64,000 nt of DNA from Eurosta solidaginis (Eukaryota; Arthropoda; Insecta; Diptera; Tephritidae): positions 180,543,477 through 180,607,476 of the forward strand of contig NC_090322.1 in NCBI RefSeq assembly GCF_040869045.1. Direction: 5' to 3'. Under the pieces are notes generated by a model. It was given only the letters and a program-made list of their open reading frames with translations, was not told the DNA's origin and did not search any database. The position numbers and the translations under genes were made by a program. Position 1 is the stretch's first letter. Each line of letters starts with the position of its first letter. Shown one piece after another: positions 26,601 to 39,967 of the stretch.

Positions 26601-29135
26601 CGGGAACCCGTCAGGGTAATTTCTGGACTTTTCCGAGACTATTTCGGGATCATTTTGGGACCTTCCCAAGATCATTTCTGGATGGATTTCGGGATTTGTC
26701 CGGGATGCCCTCAGGGTCATTTTGGGACTATTAGTTGAGCATTTGAGGACCGTTCCGGCATCACTTCTGGATGGTTTTCGGTATCCGTTCAGATTCCCGT
26801 CGGAATAATTGCGGGACTTTTTCGGGATCATTGGGGTCCCTTCCGACTTCATTTCTGGATGGTTTTTGGGATTCGTCCGGCATCCCTTCGGGGTCATTTC
26901 GGGACTTTTTCTCGACTAAGACGGGATCATTTGCGGGCCCTTTCGGTATCATTTCTGGATAGTTGTCGGGATCCGTTCGGGATCCCGTCAGGGTCTTTTC
27001 GGAACTATTGGGAGATCTTTTGAGGACCTTTCCGGCATCATTTCTGGTTAGTTTTCGGGATCCTTTCCGGGTCCCATCAGGGTCATTTCGGGACTTTCGG
27101 CATCATTTAAGATTGGTTTTCTGGATTCGTCCGGGATCCGTCAGGGTAATTTCTGGACTTTTCCCAGACTATTTCGGGATAATTTTGGGACCCCCCCAAG
27201 ATCATTTCTGGATGGATTTCGGGATCTGTCCGGGATGCCGTCAGGGTCATTTTGGGACTATTAGGTGATCATTTGAGGACCTTTTCGGCATCACTTCTGG
27301 ATGGTTTTCGGTATCCGCTCAGGATCCCGTCGGAATTATTGCGGGACTTTTTCGGGATAATTTGGTGTCCCTTCCGGCATCATTTCTGGATGGTTTTTGG
27401 GATTCGTCCGGCATCCCGTCGGGTTCATTTCGGGACTTTTTCTCAACTAATACGGGATCATTTGCGGGCCCTTTCGGCATCATTTCTAGATAGTTGTCGG
27501 GATCCGTTCGGGATCCCGTCAGGGTCTTTTCGGAACTATTAGGTGATCATTTGAGGACATTTCCGGCATCATTTCTGGATAGTTTTCGGGATCCTTTCGG
27601 GGTCCAGTCAGGGTCATTTCGGGACTTTTTCGGGATCATTTAGAGATGGCTTTCAGGATTCGTCCGGGAACCCGTCAGGGTAATTTCTGAACTTTTCCGA
27701 GACTATTTCGGGATAATTTTGGGACCTTCCCAAGATCATTTCTGGATGGATTTTGGGATCAGTCCGGGATGCCGTCAGGGTCATTTTGCTATTAGGTGAT
27801 CATTTGAGGACCTTTCCGGCATCACTTCTGGATGGTTTTCGGTATCCGATCAGGATCCCCTCGGAATCATTGCGGGACTTTTTCGGGATCATTTGGGGTC
27901 CCTCCCAAGATCATTTCTAGATGGATGTCGGGATCTGTCCGGGATCCCGTCAGGGTCATTTAGGGGTGCGTTCGAGATCCCGTCAGGGTCATTTCGGGAC
28001 TTCTTCGGGACTATATCGGGATCATTTCTGGATGGTTTATGGGATCCGTCCATGACCCCTTAAGGGTCATTTCGGGACTATTAGGTGATCATTTGAGGAC
28101 CTTTCCAGCATCACTTCTGGATGATTTTCGGTATCCGTTCGGGATCCCGTCGGAATCAATGCGGGACTTTTACGGAATCATTTGGGATTCCTTCCGGCAT
28201 CACTTCTGGATGGTTTTCGGGATTTGTCCGGGATCCCGTCGGGGTTATTTCGGGACCTTTTCGGGGCTAATACGGGATCATAATTTGGATCCTCTAGGGG
28301 TCGTTTCGTGAGTTTTTCTGTATTATTTCGGGATCATTTTGGGACCCTTTCGGCATAATTTCTTGATGGTTTGCCGGATCCATCAGGGTCATTTCGGGAC
28401 CATTTTGGGATCATTTGGGGACCCTTCCGAGATCATTTCTGGATCCGTCCGGGATGCCGTAGGAGCCATTTCGGTATTTTTTGTTACTTTTCCGGGATAG
28501 TTTTTGCACCCTTCCGGGATCATTTCTGGATCTGTGCGGGATCCCATCTGGGTCAATTCCGGACTATCTCGGGATCATTTTGGAATCCTTCCGGAATCAT
28601 TTCTGTATGGTTTTCGCGATCCATCGTGGATCCCCTCGGAGCCATTTCGGAACTTTTTCTGGAGTTAGTCGGGATAATTTAGGGACCCTTCCTGGATATT
28701 TTCTGGATGGTTTTTGAGATCCGCCCGGGAGCCCGTCAGGGTCATTTCGGAACCTTTTCGGGATCATTTTGGAACACCATCAGGGATCATTTCTGTGTGG
28801 TTCTCTGGATACGTCTAGAATCGTGTCGCTCTCATTTCGGGTTTTTTTGGGACTATTCGGGGAACTTTTGGAGACCCTTTCGGGGCATTTCTGGATGGTT
28901 TTCGGGATCCGTCCGCGATAGCGTTGGCGTCATTTCGTAGCTTTTTCTGGATAATTTCGGGATCATTTGGGATCCTATCAGGTTATCAGCTCATTTAGTT
29001 CTTTTTTTTACTCAATTACAAAAATAAAATGCATTAGACAGAAAACAAAATTTTAAACAGATAATAAGCAGGCTAACGCGAATAGCCCATATATTTAAAA
29101 TTTTCCTTGCGGACGGGGCCGCGGGTAAAGGCTAG
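23637..29135 (+). mobile_element. Helitron-like copy P2
   Basis: Complete copy of 5499 bp following the CTAG of P1. Its start reads TATATATTATAAATGGG and lacks the first TCTAA. It ends with CTAG at 29132-29135. The tail is subtype B: AACAGATAATAAGCAGG, 7 bp shorter than the A form AACAGATAACTTTATAAGC. Confidence 0.72.
24429..28980 (+). repeat. 89-bp minisatellite array of copy P2
   Basis: About 4.55 kb of 89-bp units in the common variant order. A few units are missing near 24650 and 26270 compared with P1. Confidence 0.95.
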
Positions 29136-32100
29136 TATATATTATAAATGGGAAAGTTTGGATGTTAAGATGTTTGGATGTTTGGATGTTTGTCCAGACG
29201 TTTGTCTTTGTGACTCAATAACGCAAGAACGGCTGGACCGATTTGGATGAAATTTTGCACACATATAGCCAATAGTCTAGAAGGATCTACTAGCTATATA
29301 TTTTTCAAAAGGGGCGTGGTCCCCGCCCCCTAGGAACAGTTATAATTTAATTATTATATTTTTTCGTCTTTGCGACTGAATCACGCCAGAATGGCTACAC
29401 GGATTTTGATGAAACTTGGGACACAGACAGTAGTCTACTAGCGAAATTTTTTTTGAACATGGAAAGAGGGGTGGCGGTCCCACGACCCTTCGAGAAATTA
29501 TTTTTCATAATTTTTACACATTATAACTTTACGTATACTGGCCTTCACCAATATCACAGACTCAAGGGGTCAAATAAGTCGAGGGCTTACAAAGTAAGCA
29601 GTGACACCCTCCGGCCCCCCCCCCCCTTTATCCACCCTCTCGTGTAAAATCCATAAATTGTTATAACTCAATCTAAATTTTCTCCTAAATCAATAGTTTT
29701 TGGTATCTGGTACATACAGAACGAGATCTAGACAATTTTGGAGGAACGATCAGTGGTCCTCTCCTCTACTCCCGCCATCCGCCCTCCATCAATTGTTTTT
29801 ATTAGCACGCTTTTATTAGCTTTACCTGTATGTTTCTATCTAACTTTTTATTCGCTCCATTGCGCCTGCTGCCTTATTAACATGGTTTTATAATTAGCTT
29901 CACCTTATTTGTAATCCCGTAAGGGTCATATCGAGACCCTTCCGGGATCATTTCTGGATGGTTTTCGGGATCGGTCCGGGATTACGCCGGGGTAATTTCG
30001 GGACTTTTTCGGGACTATTTCGGGATCATTTTGGGACCCTTCCGGGATCATTTCTGTATAGTTTACGGGATCCGTCCGGGATCCCGTCGGGGTTATTTTG
30101 GAACATTTTCGGGACTATTCCGGAATCATTTCGGGACTATTTCGCGATCATTTGGGGACTCTTCCGGCATCATTTCTGGATGGTTTTCGGGATTCGTGCG
30201 GGATCTCGTCGGGGTCATATGGGGACTTTTTCGGGATCATTTGGGGGCTCTTCGGGCATCATTTCTGGATGGTTTTCGGGATCCGTCCGGGATATCGTCG
30301 GGGTCATTTGGGGACTTTTTCGGGATCATTTGGGAGCTCTTCCGGCATCATTTCTGGATGGTTTTTGGGATCCGTCCGGGATCCCGTCGTGGTCCTTTCG
30401 GGACTTTTTTTCGACTAATACGGGATCATTTGCGGACCCTTTCGGCATCATTTCTGGATAGTTGTCGGGATCCCGTCATGGTCATTTCGGGACTATTAGG
30501 GGATCATTTGAGGACCTTTCCGGCATCATTTCTGTATTGTTTTCGGAATCCTTTCGGGATCCCGTCAGGGTCATTTTGGGACTTTTTCGGGGCTAATACG
30601 GGATCATTTGGGGATCCTCTAGGGGTCGTTTCGTGACTTTTTCTGTTTTATTTCGGGATCATTAGGGGACCCTTCCGGCATAATTTCTTGATGGTTTGCC
30701 AGATCCATCAGGGTCATTTCGGGACCATTTTGGGATCATTTGGGGACCCTTCCGAGATCATTTCTGGATCCGTCCGGGATGCCGTAGGAGCCATTTCGGG
30801 ATTTTTTGTTACTTTTCCGGGATAGTTTTTGGACCCTTCCGGGATCATTTCTGGATCTGTACGGGATCCCATTTGGGTCATTTCCGGACTATTTCGGGAT
30901 CATTTTGGGATCCTTCCGGAATCATTTCTGTATGGTTTTCGCGATCCGTCGTTGATTCCCTCGGAGCCATTTCGGAACCTTTTCTGGAGTATGTCGGGGT
31001 CATTTGGGGACTTTTTCGGGATCATTTGGGGCTCTTCCGGCATCATTTCTGGATGGTTTTCGGGATCCGTGCGGGATCTCGTCGGGGTCATTTGGGGACT
31101 TTTTCGGGATCATTTGGGGGCTCTTCCGGCATCATTTATGGATGGTTTTCGGGATCCGTCCGGGATCCCATCAGGGTAATTTCGGGACTATTAGGGGATC
31201 ATTTGTGAACCTTTCTGGCATCATTTCTGGATAATTTTCGGTATCCGTCCGGGATGCCGACGAGGTCATTTCGGGATTATTTCGGGATCATTTGGGATAC
31301 CTACCGGCATCATTTCTGGATGGTTTTTGGGATTCGTCCGGGATCCCGCCGGGGTCATTTCGGGACTTTTTCTCGACTAATACGGGATCATTTGTGGACC
31401 CTTTCGACAAAATTTATGGATAGTTGTCGGGATCCGTTCGGGATCCCGTCACGGTCATTTCGGAACTATTAGGGGATCATTTGAGGACCTTTCCGGCATC
31501 ATTTCTGGATAGTTTTTGGAATCCTTTCGGGATCCCGTCAGGGTCATTTCGGGGCTTTTTCGGGATCATTTAAGGATGGCTTTCAGGATTCGTCCGGGAA
31601 CCCGTCAGGGTAATTTCTGGACTTTTCCGAGACTATTTCGGGATCATTGTGGGACCTTCCCAAGATCATTTCTGGATGGATTTCGGGATTTGTCCGGGAT
31701 GCCCTCAGGGTCATTTTGGGACTATTAGGTGAGCATTTGAGGACCGTTCCGGCATCACTTCTGGATGGTTTTCGGTATCCGTTCAGATTCCCGTCGGACT
31801 AATTGCGGGACTTTTTCGGGATCATTGGAGTCCCTTCCGACATCATTTCTGGATGGTTTTTGGGATTCGTCCGGCATCCCGTCGGGGTCATTTCGGGACT
31901 TTTTCTCGACTAATACGGGATCATTTGCGGGCCCTTTCGGTATCATTTCTGGATAGTTGTCGGGATCCGTTCGGGATCCCGTCAGGATCTTTTCGGAACT
32001 ATTGGGAGATCATTTGAGGACCTTTCCGGCATCATTTCTGGTTAGTTTTCGGGATCCTTTCCGGGTCCCATCAGGGTCATTTCGGGACTTTTTCGGCATC

Positions 32101-34128
32101 ATTTAAGATTGGTTTTCAGGATTCGTCCGGGATCCGTCAGGGTAATTTCTGGACTTTTCCCAGACTATTTCGGGATAATTTTGGGACCCTCCCAAGATCA
32201 TTTCTGGATGGATTTCGGGATCTGTCCGGTATGCCGTCAGGGTCATTTTGGGACTATTAGGTGATCATTTGAGGACCTTTTCGGCATCACTTCTGGATGG
32301 TTTTCGGTATCCGCTCAGGATCCCGTCGGAATTATTGCGGGACTTTTTCGGGATCATTTGGTGTCCCTTCCGGCATCATTTCTGGATGGTTTTTGGGATT
32401 CGTCCGGCATCCCGTCGGGTTTATTTCGGGACTTTTTCTCGACTAATACGGGATCATTTGCGGGCCCTTTCGGCATCATTTCTAGATAGCTGTCGGGATC
32501 CGTTCGGGATCCCGTCAGGGTCTTTTCGGAACTATTAGGTGATCATTTGAGGACATTTCCGGCATCATTTCTGGATAGTTTTCGGGATCCTTTCGGGGTT
32601 CAGTCAAGGTCATTTCGGGACTTTTTCGGGATCATTTAGAGATGGCTTTCAGGATTCGTCCGGGAACCCGTCAGGGTAATTTCTGAACTTTGCCGAGACT
32701 ATTTCGGGATAATTTTGGGACCTCCCCCAGATCATTTCTGGATGGATTTTGGGATCAGTCCGGGATGCCGTCAGGGTCATTTTGGCATTAGGTGATCATT
32801 TGAGGACCTTTCCGGCATCACTTCTGGATGGTTTTCGGTATCCGATCAGGATCCCCTCGGAATCAGTGCGGGACTTTTCGGGATCATTTGGGGTCCCTCC
32901 CAAGATCATTTCTGGATGGATTTCGGGATCTGTCCGGGATCCCGTCAGGGTCATTTAGGGGTGCGTTCGAGATCCCGTCAGGGTCATTTCGGGACTTCTT
33001 CGGGACTATATCGGGATAATTTCTGGATGGTTTATGGGATCCGTCCATGACCCCTTAAGGGTCATTTCGGGACTATTAGGTGATCATTTTAGGACCTTCC
33101 CGGCATCACTTCTGGATGATTTTCGGTATCCGTTCGGGATCCCATCGGAATCAATGCGGGACTTTTACGGAATCATTTGGGATTCCTTCCGGCATCATTT
33201 CTGGATGGTTTTCGGGATTTGTCCGGGATCCCGTCGGGGTTATTTCGGGACCTTTTCGGGGCTAATACGGGATCATTTGGGGATCCTCTAGGGGTCGTTT
33301 CGTGACTTTTTCTGTATTATTTCGGGATCATTTTGGGACCCTTTCGGCATAATTTCTTGATGGTTTGCCGGATCCATCAGGGTCATTTCGGGACCATTTT
33401 GGGATCATTTGGGGACCCTTCCGAGATCATTTCTGGATCCGTCCGGGATGCCGTAGGAGCCATTTCGGGATTTTTTGTTACTTTTCCGGGATAGTTTTTG
33501 CACCCTTCCGGGATCATTTCTGGATCTGTGCGGGATCCCATCTGGGTCAATTCCGGACTATTTCGGGATCATTTTGGAATCCTTCCGGAATCATTTCTGT
33601 ATGGTTTTCGCGATCCATCGTGGATCCCCTCGGAGCCATTTCGGAACTTTTTCTGGAGTTAGACGGGATAATTTAGGGACCCTTCCTGGATATTTTCTGG
33701 GTGTTTTTTGAGATCCGCCCGGGAGCCTGTCAGGGTCATTTCGGAACCTTTTCGGGATCATTTTGGAACATCTTCAGGGATCATTTCTGTGTGGTTCTCT
33801 GGATACGTCTAGAATCGTGTCGCTCTCATTTCGGGTTTTTTGGGACTATTCGGGGAACTTTTGGAGACCCTTTCGGGGCATTTCTGGATGGTTTTCGGGA
33901 TCCCTCCGCGATAGCGTTGGGGTCATTTCGTAGCTTTTTCTGGATAATTTCGGGATCATTTGGGATCCTATCAGGTTATCAGCTCATTTAGTTCTTTTTT
34001 TTACTCAATTACAAAAATAAAATGCATTAGACAGAAAACAAAATTTTAAACAGATAATAAGCAGGCTAACGCGAATAGCCCATATATTTAAAATTTTCCT
34101 TGCGGACGGGGCCGCGGGTAAAGGCTAG
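29136..34128 (+). mobile_element. Helitron-like copy P3
   Basis: Complete copy of 4993 bp with a B-subtype tail ending CTAG at 34125-34128. The octamer run is short (about 29156-29192). A C-rich stretch at 29614-29627 is expanded. The leader open stretch is frameshifted here, which argues against coding use. Confidence 0.72.
29912..33973 (+). repeat. 89-bp minisatellite array of copy P3
   Basis: About 4.1 kb of 89-bp units, the same order as P1 and P2 with some units skipped near 30400. Confidence 0.95.
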
Positions 34129-34890
34129 TCTAATATATATTATAAATGGGAAAGTTTGGATGTTAAGATGTTTGGATGTTTGGATGTTTAGATGTTTGGA
34201 TGTTTGGATGTTTGGATGTTTGTCCAGACGTTTGTCTTTGTGACTCAATAACGCAAGAACGGCTGGACCGATTTGGATGAAATTTTGCACACATATAGCC
34301 AATAGTCTAGAAGGATCTACTAGCTATATATTTTTCAAAAGGGGCGTGGTCCCCGCCCCCTAGGAACAGTTATAATTTAATTATTATATTTTTTCGTCTT
34401 TGCGACTGAATCACGCCAGAATGGCTACACGGATTTTGATGAAATTTGGGACACAGACAGTAGTCTACTAGCGAAATTTTTTTCGAACATGGAAAGAGGG
34501 GTAGGGGTCCCACGACCCTTCGAGAAATTATTTTTCATAATTTTTACACATTATAACTTTACGTATACTGGCCTTCACCAATATCACAGACTCAAGGGGT
34601 CAAATAAGTCGAGGGCTTACAAAGTAAGCAGTGACACCCTCCGCCCACCTCCCTTTATCTCCCCCTCTGGTGTAAAATCCATAAATTGTTATAACTCAAT
34701 CTAAATTTTCTCCTAAATCAATAGTTTTTGGTATCTGGTACATACAGAACGAGATCTAGACAATTTTGGAGGAACGATCAGTGGTCCTCTCCTCTACTCC
34801 CGCCTGTATGTTTCTATCTAACTTTTTATTCGCTCCAATGCGCCTGCTGCCTTATTAACATGGTTTTATAATTAGCTTCACCTTATTTGT

Positions 34891-37800
34891 AATCCCGTAA
34901 GGGTCATATCGAGACCCTTCCGGGATCATTTCTGGATGGTTTTCGGGATCGGTCCGGGATTACGCCGGGGTAATTTCGGGACTTTTTCGGGACTTTTTCG
35001 GGACTATTTCGGGATCATTTTGGGACCCTTCCGGGATCATTTCTGTATAGTTTACGGGATCCGTCAGGGATCCCGTCGGGGTTATTTTGGAACATTTTCG
35101 GGACTATTCCGGAATCATTTCGGGACTATTTCGCGATCATTTGGGGACCCTTCCGGCATCATTTCTGGATGGTTTTCGGGATCCGTGCGGGATCTCGTCG
35201 GGGTCATATGGGGACTTTTTCGGGATCATTTGGGGGCTCTTCCGGCATCATTTCTGGATGGTTTTCGGGATCCGTCCGGGATCTCGTCGGGGTCATTTGG
35301 GGACTTTTTCGGGATCATTTTGGGGCTCATCCGGCATCATTTCTGGATGGTTTTCGGGATCCGTCCGGGATCCCGTCGGGGTCATTTCGGGACTTTTTCG
35401 CGACTAATACGGGATCATTTGGGAACCCTTTCGGCATCATTTCTGGATGGTTTTGGGATCCGTCCGGGATCCCGCCGGGTCATTTCGGGACTTTTTCGCG
35501 ACTAATACGGGATCATTTGGGAACCCTTTCGGCATCATTTCTGGATGGTTTTCGGTATCCGTCCGGGATCCCATTAGGGTAATTTCGGGACTATTAGGGG
35601 ATCATTTGGGAACCTTTCCGGCATCATTTCTGGATAATTTTCGGGATCCGTCCGGGATGCCGACGAGGTCATTTCGGGACTATTTCGGGATCATTTGGGA
35701 TACCTACCGGCATCATTTCTGGATGGTTTTTGGGATTCGTCCGGGATCCCGTCGTGGTCCTTTCGGGACTTTTTTTCGACTAATACGGGATCATTTGCGG
35801 ACCCTTTCGGCATCATTTCTGGATAGTTGTCGGGATCCCGTCACGGTCATTTCGGGACTATTAGGGGATCATTTGAGGACCTTCCCGGCATCATTTCTGT
35901 ATTGTTTTCGGAATCCTTTCGGGATCCCGTCAGGGTCATTTTGGGACTTTTTTGGGGCTAATACGGGATCATTTGGGGATCCTCTAGGGGTCGTTTCGTG
36001 ACTTTTTCTGTTTTATTTCGGGATCATTTGGGGACCCTTCCAGCATAATTTCTTGATGGTTTGCCGGATCCATCAGGGTCATTTCGGGACCATTTTGGGA
36101 TCATTTGGGGACCCTTCCGAGATCATTTCTGGATCCGTCCGGGATGCCGTAGGAGCCATTTCGGGATTTTTTGTTACTTTTCCGGGATAGTTTTTGGACC
36201 CTTCCGGGATCATTTCTGGATCTGTGCGGGATCCCATCTGGGTCATTTCCGGACTATTTCGGGATCATTTTGGGATCCTTCCGGAATCATTTCTGTATGG
36301 TTTTCGCGATCCGTCGTTGATTCCCTCGGAGCCATTTCGGAACCTTTTCTAGAGTATGTCGGGGTCATTTGGGGACTTTTTCGGGATCATTTGGGGCTAT
36401 TCCGGCATCATTTCTGGATCGTTTTCGGGATCCGTGCGGGATCTCGTCGGGGTCATTTGGGGACTTTTTCGGGATCATTTGGGGGCTCTTCCGGCATCAT
36501 TTCTGGATGGTTTTCGGGATCCGTCCGGGATATCGTCGGGGTCATTTGGGGACTTTTTCGGGATCATTTGGGGGCTCTTCCGGCATCATTTCTGGATGGT
36601 TTTCGGGATCCGTCCGGGATCCCATCAGGGTAATTTCGGGACTATTAGGGGATCATTTGTGGACCTTTCCGGCATCATTTCTGGATAATTTTCGGTATCC
36701 GTCCGGGATGCCGACGAGGTCATTTCGGGATTATTTCGGGATCATTTGGGATACCTACCGGCATCATTTCTGGATGGTTTTTGGGATTCGTCCGGGATCC
36801 CGTCGGGGTCATTTCGGGACTTTTTCTCGACTAATACGGGATCATTTGCGGGCCCTTGCGGTATCATTTCTGGATAGTTGTCGGGATCCGTTCGGGATCC
36901 CGTCAGGGTCTTTTCGGAACTATTGGGAGATCATTTGAGTACCTTTCCGGCATCATTTCTGGTTAGTTTTCGGGATCCTTTCCGGGTCCCATCAGGGTCA
37001 TTTCGGGACTTTTTCGGCATCATTTAAGATTGGTTTTCAGGATTCGTCCGGTATCCGTCAGGGTAATTTCGGGACTTTTCCCAGACTATTTCGGGATAAT
37101 TTTGGGACCCTCCCAAGATCATTTCTGGATGGATTTCGGGATCTGTCCGGGATGCCGTCAGGGTCATTTTGGGACTATTAGGTGATCATTTGAGGACCTT
37201 TTCGGCATCACTTCTGGATGGTTTTCGGTATCCGCTCAGGATACCGTCGGAATTATTGCGGGACTTTTTCGGGATCATTTGGTGTCCCTTCCGGCATCAT
37301 TTCTGGCTGGTTTTTGGGATTCGTCCGGCATCCCGTCGGGTTCATTTCGGGACTTTTTCTCGACTAATACGGGATCATTTGCGGGCCCTTTCGGCATCGA
37401 TCCGTTCGGGATCCCGTCAGGGTTTTTCGGAACTATTAGGTGATCATTTGAGGACATTTCCGGCATCATTTCTGGATAGTTTTCGGGATCCTTTCGGGGT
37501 CCAGTCAGGGTCATTTCGGGACTTTTTCGGGATCATTTAGAGATGGCTTTCAGGATGCGTCCGGGAACCCGTCAGGGTAATTTCTGAACTTTTCCGAGAC
37601 TATTTCGGGATAATTTTGGGACCTTCCCAAGATCATTTCTGGATGGATTTTGGGATCAGTCCGGGATGCCGTGAGGGTCATTTTGGTATTAGGTGATCAT
37701 TTGAGGACCTTTCCGGCATCACTTCTGGATGGTTATCGGTATCCGATCAGGATCCCCTCGGAATCATTGCGGGACTTTTTCGGGATCATTTGGGGTGCCT

Positions 37801-39019
37801 CCCGAGATCATTTCTGGATGGATTTCGGGATCTGTCCGGGATCCCGTCAGGGTCATTTAGGGGTGCGTTCGAGATCCCGTCAGGGTCATATCGGGACTGC
37901 TTCGGGAATATATCGGGATCATTTCTGGATGGTTTATGGGATCCGTCCATGACCCCTTAAGGGTAATTTCGGGACTATTAGGTGATCATTTGAGGACCTT
38001 TCCGGCGTCACTTCTGGATGATTTTCGGTATCCGTTCGGGATCCCGTCGGAATCAATGCGGGACTTTTACGGAATCATTTGGGATTCCTTCCGGCATCAT
38101 TTCTGGATCCGTCCGGGATGCCGTAGGAGCCATTTTGGGATTTTTTGTTACTTTTCCGGGATAGTTTTTGCACCCTTCCTGGATCATTTCTGGATCTGTG
38201 CGGGATCCCATCTGGGTCAATTCCGGATTATTTCGGGATCATTTTGGAATCCTTCCGGAATCATTTCTGTATGGTTTTCGCGATCCATCGTGGATCCCCT
38301 CGGAGCCATTTCGGAACTTTTTCTGGAGTTGGCGGCCACCGTGGTGTGATGGTAGCGTGCTCCGCCTATCACACCGTATGCCCTGGGTTCAACTCCCGGG
38401 CAAAGCAACATCAAAATTTTAGAAAATAAGATTTTTCAATTAGAAGAAAATTTTTCTAAGCGGGGTCGCCCCTCGGCAGTGTCTGGCAAGCGCTCCGATT
38501 GTATTTCTGCCATGAAAAGCTCTCAGTGAAAACTCATCTGCCTTGCAGATGCCGTTCGGAGTCGGCATAAAACATGTAGGTCCCGTCCGGCCAATTTGTA
38601 GGGAAAAATCAAGAGGAGCACGACGCAAATTGGAAGAGAAGCTCGGCCTTAGATCTCTTCGGAGGTTATCGCGCCTTACATTTATTTTTTTTTTTAGTCG
38701 GGATAATTTAGGGACCCTTCCTGGATATTTTCTGGATGGTTTCTGAGATCCGTCCGGGAGCCCGTCAGGGTAATTTCGGAACTTTTTCGGGACTATTTCG
38801 GGATCAATTTGGTACCCTTCAGGCATCATTTCTGTGTGGTTATCTGGATAAGTCTAGAATCGTGTCGTTGTCATTTCGGGTTTTTTTGGGACTACTTCGG
38901 GAACTTTTGGAAACACTTCCGGGGCGTTTCTGGATGGTTTCGGGATCCGTCCGCGATAGCGTCGTGGTCATTTCGTGGCTTTTTCTGGATAATTTCGTTA
39001 TCATTTTGGGATCCTATCA
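34891..39019 (+). repeat. 89-bp minisatellite array of copy P4
   Basis: About 4.1 kb of array including the SINE. A deletion near 38107 joins two unit types shortly before the SINE. Confidence 0.95.
38331..38695 (+). mobile_element. tRNA-derived SINE
   Basis: The sequence begins GGCGGCCACCGTGGTGTGAT. It carries a Pol III A-box-like TGATGGTAGCGTG and a B-box-like GGGTTCAACTCCC spaced as in a tRNA, but it does not fold as a full tRNA gene. A non-tRNA body of about 290 bp ends in a T-rich tract (TTTATTTTTTTTTTT). From memory it matches an abundant tephritid SINE. In sister copies CTGGAGTT runs directly into AGTCGGG, so the insertion point is exact. No target-site duplication longer than 2-3 bp is visible. 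Confidence 0.85.
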
Positions 39020-39967
39020 GGTTATCAGCTCATAAAGTTCTTTTTTTTTACTCAATTACAAAAATAAAATGCATTAGACAGAAAAAAAATTTTAAACAGA
39101 TAACTTTATAAGCAGGCTAACGTGAATAGCCCACATATTTCATTTTCTCCTTGCGGACGGGACCGCGGGTAAAGGCTAGTATATTATAAATGGCAAAGTT
39201 TGGATGTGAAGATGTTTGGATGTTTGGATGTTTGGATGTTTGGATGTTTGTCCAGACGTTTGTCTTTGTGACTCAATCACGCAAGAACGGCTGGACCGAT
39301 TTGGATGAAATTTTGCACACATATAGCCAATAGTCTAGAAGGATCTACTAACTATACATTTTTGAAAACGGGCGTGGTGCCCGCCCCCTAGGAACAGTTA
39401 TAATTTAATTATTATATTTTTTCGTCTTTGCGACTGAATCACGCCAGAATGGCTACACGGATTTTGATGAAACTTGGGACACAGACAGTAGTCTACTAGC
39501 GAAATTTTTTTCGAACATGGAAAGAGGGGTGGGGGTCCCACGACCCCTTCGAGAAATTATTTTTCAATAATTTTTACACATTATAACTTTACGTATACTG
39601 GCCTTCACCAATATCACAGACTCAAGGGGTCAAATAAGTCGAGGGCTTACAAAGTAAGCAGTGACACCCTCCGGCCCCCCCTTTATCCATCCTCTGGTGT
39701 AAAATCTATAAATTGTTATAACTCAATATAAATTTTCTCCTAAATCAATAGTTTTTGGTATCTGGTACATACAGAACGAGATCTAGACAATTTTGGAGGA
39801 ACGATCAGTGGTCCTCTCCTCTACTCCCGCCATCCGCCATCCATCAATTGTTTTTATTAGCACGCTTTTATTAGCTTTACCTGTATGTTTCTATGTAACT
39901 TTTTATTCGCTCCAATGCGCCTGCTGCCTTATTAACATGGTTTTATAATTAGCTTCACCTTATTTGT

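Larger units (their letters stand above)
34129..39179 (+). mobile_element. Helitron-like copy P4, with full TC start, interrupted by a SINE
   Basis: The copy begins exactly at TCTAATATATATTATAAA, immediately after the CTAG of P3, giving the clearest end-to-start junction in the window. It ends CTAG at 39176-39179 with an A-subtype tail. It is 5051 bp including a 365-bp SINE at 38331-38695. The leader lacks about 70 bp near 34804, where CTCCCGCC is joined directly to TGTATGTTTC. Confidence 0.74.

Noticed and set aside
38331..38400. A functional tRNA gene
   Set aside because: A-box and B-box are present, but the acceptor stem does not pair and a SINE body follows.
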